Source of the DNA: Phoronis ovalis
Taxonomy: Eukaryota > Phoronida > Phoronidae
Direction of reading: 5' to 3'
Length of the DNA: 24,653 bases
Assembly: GCA_028565635.1 (NCBI GenBank)
Contig: JAOXYB010064167.1
Coordinates: forward strand, 1 to 24,653
Part shown: positions 20,060 through 24,653 of the stretch, piece by piece
Numbering within the stretch: the first letter of the stretch is position 1
Layout of the letters: each line of letters begins with the position of its first letter
Made by a program: the position numbers and the translations under genes
Notes under the pieces: model-generated
Told to the model about the DNA's origin: nothing
What the model saw: the letters and a program-made list of their open reading frames with translations, nothing else
Databases searched by the model: none

Positions 20060-22216
20060 TTGACAAACTTAGTTGTAACTGTTGTACATAAATATAAGCT
20101 GATTTTGCTGGTAAATATGTAAACCTGTTCAAAATTTGCAGCAACATGTAATTAAGAAAAAAGTGACACATGCATGAGATTAATTTAGATTTGTTGTGTC
20201 TATGAGTCTGATAATATGCAGTGCTATATGTATACCTGTGTGCTACATTGTCCTTATTAGTGAATACATTGATATACATGAGTCTGAAATTTTAGACATG
20301 TTTTAGAATTATATCTAGCAGTACCTGTATTCATTACCAAGACAGGCAGAATGGCTGTTTAGTGGATATCGTAAGCAGTTACATGCTGCGATCATTTTTA
20401 TTTTAAAAATAGTTTCTAGTTTCTAGTTTATTTAGTACATTTATACAGTATATAGTCTGTGTTAGAGACTAACACCAAGGCAACGAGATTATATAACTGC
20501 AGCTGTGTTAGATGGTTTATTTTTATACAGGATTTACTATAATCTTGCATTTCCTGTTGTGGACATTTAGGGGAAACAAAACTAATTGACTAAGTTTCCA
20601 TAGCCATTTGTCTTGCATTTTTGATTTATTTTAACATTAAATCCATAAAGAAAAGGAAGAGACTAATAGTTTGTGTCAGTAAAGTATGCTTTTAGCATAC
20701 ATTACTACAGCAATTTTATCTCATTGTATTGTGTGACATCCCTGATAATAAATAATTGAATGGACAGTGATTTCTACTATACAAAGGGGACAGAAAGATA
20801 GCTATTCTGCAGGCATTGATGCATAGCAGTAATTATGGTGTTGCAGTAAAGATATTAAGATTCTGGGTGACTACCTTGTACAGTGATTATAAATGTAACA
20901 ATATTTTTGCAGAAGGCTTTTCTGTCAGCGAAGAAATGAAATTATAATGATATGTTAAAATTATGAATTGGCGAAATTAGTGAAACTTTGTTGGTGAATG
21001 TCATGAATGTCAACTGAACCTCATCGAGAATTGCGTTGCTGAGGATGTTGGTGTAGTTTCTTAGAGTTAAATTCATATTTGTGTACTATTAATAATATTT
21101 AATGTTGATATTAATACATTGAGGACGTACCAACATTTGTAAAGCCATTTCCAGAAGTTTGGGTTAATGATAAATGAAGTGTCTTTTTGCAAACATAGTG
21201 GTTAAAAATAAGTACAGATTGTGGTATAATAATCTTTAATGTGCTATTACACATTGTTTCATCTGCTCACAACCTAAACGTTGATGGGCGGCATTCAAAA
21301 TTGGACATTAGTGTTGATGTTTACTAAAGTTTTGCACTTTAACAAGAGTATCATAAAGACAGTTTCACATGACTGATTTAACAAAAGCTGCTTGGCATCC
21401 TTTTTTCAGGTGACCGCATTTTTCACAGATTATATAAATTTTATGATTAGTATGTAGCTACAGGTACAGTCTCTTTACTATTTCTTGTTGGGAGTTGGGA
21501 CAAAGCTATTACGTGTCAGCATTAATTGGATTAAACTCAAAAATTGATCAAATATTGTGCTACAAAATTGAGGAAAAATTATGTGATTATAACTAGCTGT
21601 CAGGCGTGAAAATAATCCAAGGATATACACAAGAATAAGAATAAAATTGTTTGTTTAGTGTAACAGAGGAAGTTAGATAAGTTTTACGTGACTTCCGTAA
21701 TATCACAATGACTTTTTCAGATTATAGTCAAAGTCAACCCAGGTACATTTGACAGCGGCAGCCTTTGTATTTTAAAGAAGAGCAAATATAAATCTTATAG
21801 ATTACTAGCATGCAAAATTTTTGTGGTTGTTTCTTATCAACTATTCACTCCAGTTAAAAGTCAAGCATCGGTAAACAATTACTTTGTTCTCAGTTCCATG
21901 GAATATGGAATATGGAAATATTTGTATGGAAGTGGCTTGTGTAGAACATGGTATACCAATTTTAGTAATACAATTATACATGCAGATAACAATTCGTTTT
22001 AACGGGTGTGGAATATAATATTTGCCGTACGTATGTTTTGATATTTCCCGCTGTGAGTTATGAAATTGAAACCTGCTACCACAAAATAAGTTATTTTGTG
22101 ATTCTTGTGAAGATAGCTTGGTAATAGTTGTATAAAAAAGTGGTGAATATATTATTGACATTTTTCAAAGCTGAACTCTATCAATGCTCTTTTAATACTA
22201 ATGTTATTTAATACAG

Positions 22217-22263
22217 ATCATCAGGACCCAAGTTTAGGATCACAAGGAAAATATCATGTAAAG
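22217..22263 (+). other. Weak exon-like segment, open in phase 2
   Basis: An acceptor TTTAATACAG and donor AAAG|GTACAG bracket 47 bases that stay open in the phase left by the third Rap GEF exon (reading R-S-S-G-P-K-F-R-I-T-R-K). Reading on past the donor gives an L-P-H-E-M that faintly recalls the family's L-E-P-S-E-M, but the conserved F-G-K-R is absent and a stop follows soon after. Probably chance. Confidence 0.12.
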
Positions 22264-23643
22264 GTACAGCTGTGACTGAAATATTACCACATGAGATGTT
22301 CTCCTGTTATTATACCTGTTGATCAGTCACACCTGTGTTATTCAGTTATCTTTGATCAAACAACTGCAGCATTTAAGACACCAGTCAACAACTGTCTTGT
22401 CTGCTATGCTGCTATCTTTTCTGTCTGCACAGAGATAATTTATAGGGATTTAAAGAGGATTATAATTGAACTGATGTAACCATGCAAGTCTAATTAAATC
22501 ACTTGGTCTGATTTATACCTTGAGCATAAACTAGTTAAAGCTATCAGTACAATTAATTATTTGTGTAAAAATACCTGTGCTACTGCTGGACTTCTGTAAA
22601 CAAAGGATACTTTAAGCAAACAAGATCTGATTCATTTTTGGAGACTTCTGACATTTTTAACTTTGGATATTATTTTTTCTTTGTAACATCTGCTTTTATT
22701 CAAAACATGTATTCATTTACATTTTCTTATGCAAGATTAGTATTTAAGAAAACTCCTTCTGGAACACAAGTGAATCTGAATGAATACATATATTTATGAA
22801 GAAGCTAAAATAGTTTTTGTGGAACTGGACTGTCAATGAAGTGTTGGATAAGTTTGTTCTAGTAATTTGATCCAAACAGGAAATCAGTCCAACAAGTTCA
22901 AGTTTGTACAAGGAGTCATACTGACAAATAGGGCAAGTTAATATTTTGAAAAGAAATTTGTCTGGCTGAACACTTGTGGATTTCTCTCTTGATGTAATTA
23001 TAAGGATAGACATTCAAATGTAGTACTGGCGCAGTTTAGCACAAAACGGATCAAAACCCAAATTATCTTAGGACTGGAAGTGGCACAGGAATTGTGTAAT
23101 GAGGTGTTAATGCTTTGTGCCATTGCCATTACCAGCATCTTAATTAGTTTTCTCTGAAGTCTGATTCATGCTGTTGAGTATAGTGTACATGGACTGTGGA
23201 AGCCAACTCATCACAGAGCAAGTCTGACATTTATCTTTATACTTTCTCATGGATTTGTTTCTGGATTGCTGCCAGTTTGATATTTAGGAATATTTAGACT
23301 AACAGTAATGCTAAACATAATCAATGCAAATCAGATACTAGTATCACTTGTGGATATTTAGTCTGTTAAAATAGCTGTGATTCAACTGAGCTAAATATTT
23401 CTTCCAAAAAAAACTGCAGTCTAGGAAGTAGTGTGATTTCCTTCTTTCATGCATGTTTATCAAAAACTAAGGATAACAGACAGGGAAGAGGTTAAAACAA
23501 TATTCTGTCCAGGACATGTGACAAAAATTTAAAAAAAATTGACCTTACAATTTTTAGATACAGTTTCATGGTGGAAGGTTATTCTTAAGCTAGAAGTAAA
23601 CATAATATTTTGACCTGGTGTTAGCTGTTAGTAATATTTCAAA

Positions 23644-23792
23644 ATGCCAAAAGTTAAAGTTTTAAAGTCTGGGTTATTGAAGAATGGGAAAACTTTACTT
23701 AATGCACCATCACAGAAACCATCTGTATTGGAAGGGTTCGAAATAGAGGAGTTTGATGTTGTCTCGGCATATGATGGTTTGAAATTTGTCAC
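23644..23792 (+). CDS. Unidentified first coding exon, 49 codons + 2 nt
   Basis: An ATG at 23644 (A at -3) lies 12 bases after an in-frame TAA at 23632-23634, so translation would start here. The frame stays open to a consensus donor AC|GTAAGTAG. The peptide starts MPKVKVLKSGLLKNGKTLL, has an acidic middle (EGFEIEEFDVV) and ends SAYDGLKFV plus AC. Composition is well balanced for a protein, with a basic then acidic profile, and codons are mixed, unlike the flanks. I do not recognise the family. The exon ends in phase 2, exactly as Rap GEF exon 3 does, on the same strand within the same intron, so it could be an alternative N-terminus replacing the cyclic-nucleotide-binding start. It could equally open an unrelated gene whose later exons lie beyond 24653. 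The promoter is not visible. Confidence 0.6.
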
Positions 23793-24550
23793 GTAAGTAG
23801 TACTATAACTATATTATATTATCACCATTCCTCTTATCTATTCATCCATTTATAAGACTATGATTAAGTTATAGGTATGTAATGCAGAGCATCTGTAAAT
23901 ATAAATTTTAAGTATGTGATTATAAACCAAGTTATTTTGTTGTCTATTCCTTAGCCTTTGAATTTTTTGATAGAAACAAAGGTTTGATTGAGTGCTTAAG
24001 AACTTCTACAATATTTCACTATTTGAATTTCTAAATTCTTTGTCTTTCTGTGGTGATGAATCCAGAATAGTCAGGGAGGAAATATCTGATTTTTCTGATT
24101 GTTTTTCTGAACTTGTTCTTTTAGTGCATTATATGAAAGATTGAGTAAACAAATAACATGTATACTACATTGATTTACTGCTTTTGTGTGTAGGTACTAA
24201 ATAAACATTGCAGTTGTGCTAGAATTTTATGCAACAGAATGTGATATCTGGGACTTTCTGTCTTTACATTTACGGTTTTGACTTAAAACAATGATATGGT
24301 TTAAATTAATATACGGTAATGGTTATCACTTGAAAAAAGGATATTGTTGTCTGGTAGACCTAGTTTTCTAAGTGCCATATACTTCCTTCATTCAAATCAA
24401 AATGTTCAAATTCATCTGAACTAATTCTTAATTCTAAAATGTTGTTGATTTAAACATTTCAATTCTCATGAAAAAGTTAAAACTATTTTCTAAAAATTTT
24501 ACAATCTACTTATTTTCAGTTTCAGTAGTTAGTTGGAAGGGTCTCACCAA

Positions 24551-24653
24551 TAGGCCTTTCAGACTACGTTTTTGGCACCGGTTCGAGATCCGGATCGAGA
24601 TGAATACGGTTGTAAATAATAGTCTGAACGCAAAGGGATTACATCAAACCGGT
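24551..24653. mobile_element. CpG-rich edge of a probable DNA transposon
   Basis: From about TAGGCCTTTCAGACTACG the sequence becomes abruptly rich in G+C and CpG, with related pieces such as CCGGTTCGAGATCCGG and CGGATCGAGATG. CAGACTA (24560-24566) is the reverse complement of 24620-24626, and ACCGGT occurs at 24578-24583 and at the window end. Imperfect internal palindromes of this kind are common in termini of hAT- or MITE-type elements. The element is cut by the window edge, so family and length cannot be judged. Confidence 0.4.

Larger units (their letters stand above)
13290..24653 (+). other. RAPGEF2: Intron 3 (phase 2), runs past the right edge
   Basis: It opens GTAAGTCT. I searched for an acceptor followed by a frame giving S-F-G-K-R and found none convincing, so the intron is at least 11.3 kb unless an optional exon interrupts it. 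Listed separately are a microexon candidate, a SINE-like element, an antisense ORF, a new first coding exon and an element edge. Outside these, 15100-16990, 17200-19650 and 20080-23640 show no supported gene. A stretch at about 13330-13720 is less A+T-rich than its surroundings but encodes nothing I recognise. Homopolymers and AT tracts (15963-15980) are scattered throughout. Confidence 0.65.

Noticed and set aside
21841-22161. 106-codon minus-strand ORF
   Set aside because: Low-complexity composition rich in I, S, Y and N, no domain or hydrophobic pattern, and weaker than the 132-codon ORF; treated as chance.
22291-22479. 62-codon + strand ORF with several cysteines
   Set aside because: Short, unsupported by splice sites or motif spacing.

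Overview
This is metazoan nuclear DNA, most likely from an invertebrate. It is strongly A+T-rich, has no bacterial-style gene packing, and carries very short coding islands bounded by GT/AG splice sites inside multi-kilobase introns. A tRNA-derived SINE-like element and several fold-back or tandem repeats are also present. The sequence alone does not fix the phylum; a lophotrochozoan or other non-vertebrate bilaterian would fit.

The one gene I can name is the 5' end of a RAPGEF2/RAPGEF6-type (PDZ-GEF, Rap guanine nucleotide exchange factor) gene on the + strand. Three exons join in frame: 5602-5759 (5' UTR plus ATG at 5691), 12794-12921 and 13206-13289. Together they encode about 93 residues, which align without gaps to the vertebrate RAPGEF2 N-terminus as I remember it, covering the start of its first, degenerate cyclic-nucleotide-binding-like domain. 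Intron phases are 0, 2 and 2. The next canonical exon (expected to begin S-F-G-K-R) was not found, so the third intron probably runs past the right edge.

Layout: 1-1012 is rich in inverted repeats (a perfect 19-bp hairpin at the edge and a nested fold-back element at 200-562). 1013-3420 is featureless A+T-rich DNA. 3420-3955 is a degenerate minisatellite of about 36 bp. 5256-5310 is a possible untranslated exon. 5760-12793 is a 7-kb intron with a three-copy tandem repeat of about 80 bp. 13290 onward is a very long intron holding a possible 27-nt microexon (14972-14998), a SINE-like element (about 16991-17175), a 132-codon antisense ORF for a small two-segment membrane protein (19661-20059), and an unidentified first coding exon (23644-23792). 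That exon ends in the same phase as the third RAPGEF exon, so it could be an alternative N-terminus of the same gene or the start of another gene. The last 100 bp turn abruptly CpG-rich and look like the edge of a transposable element.

Most other open frames are short, lack splice context or overlap ORFs on the other strand, and I treat them as chance. No complete, clearly novel multi-gene system is visible.
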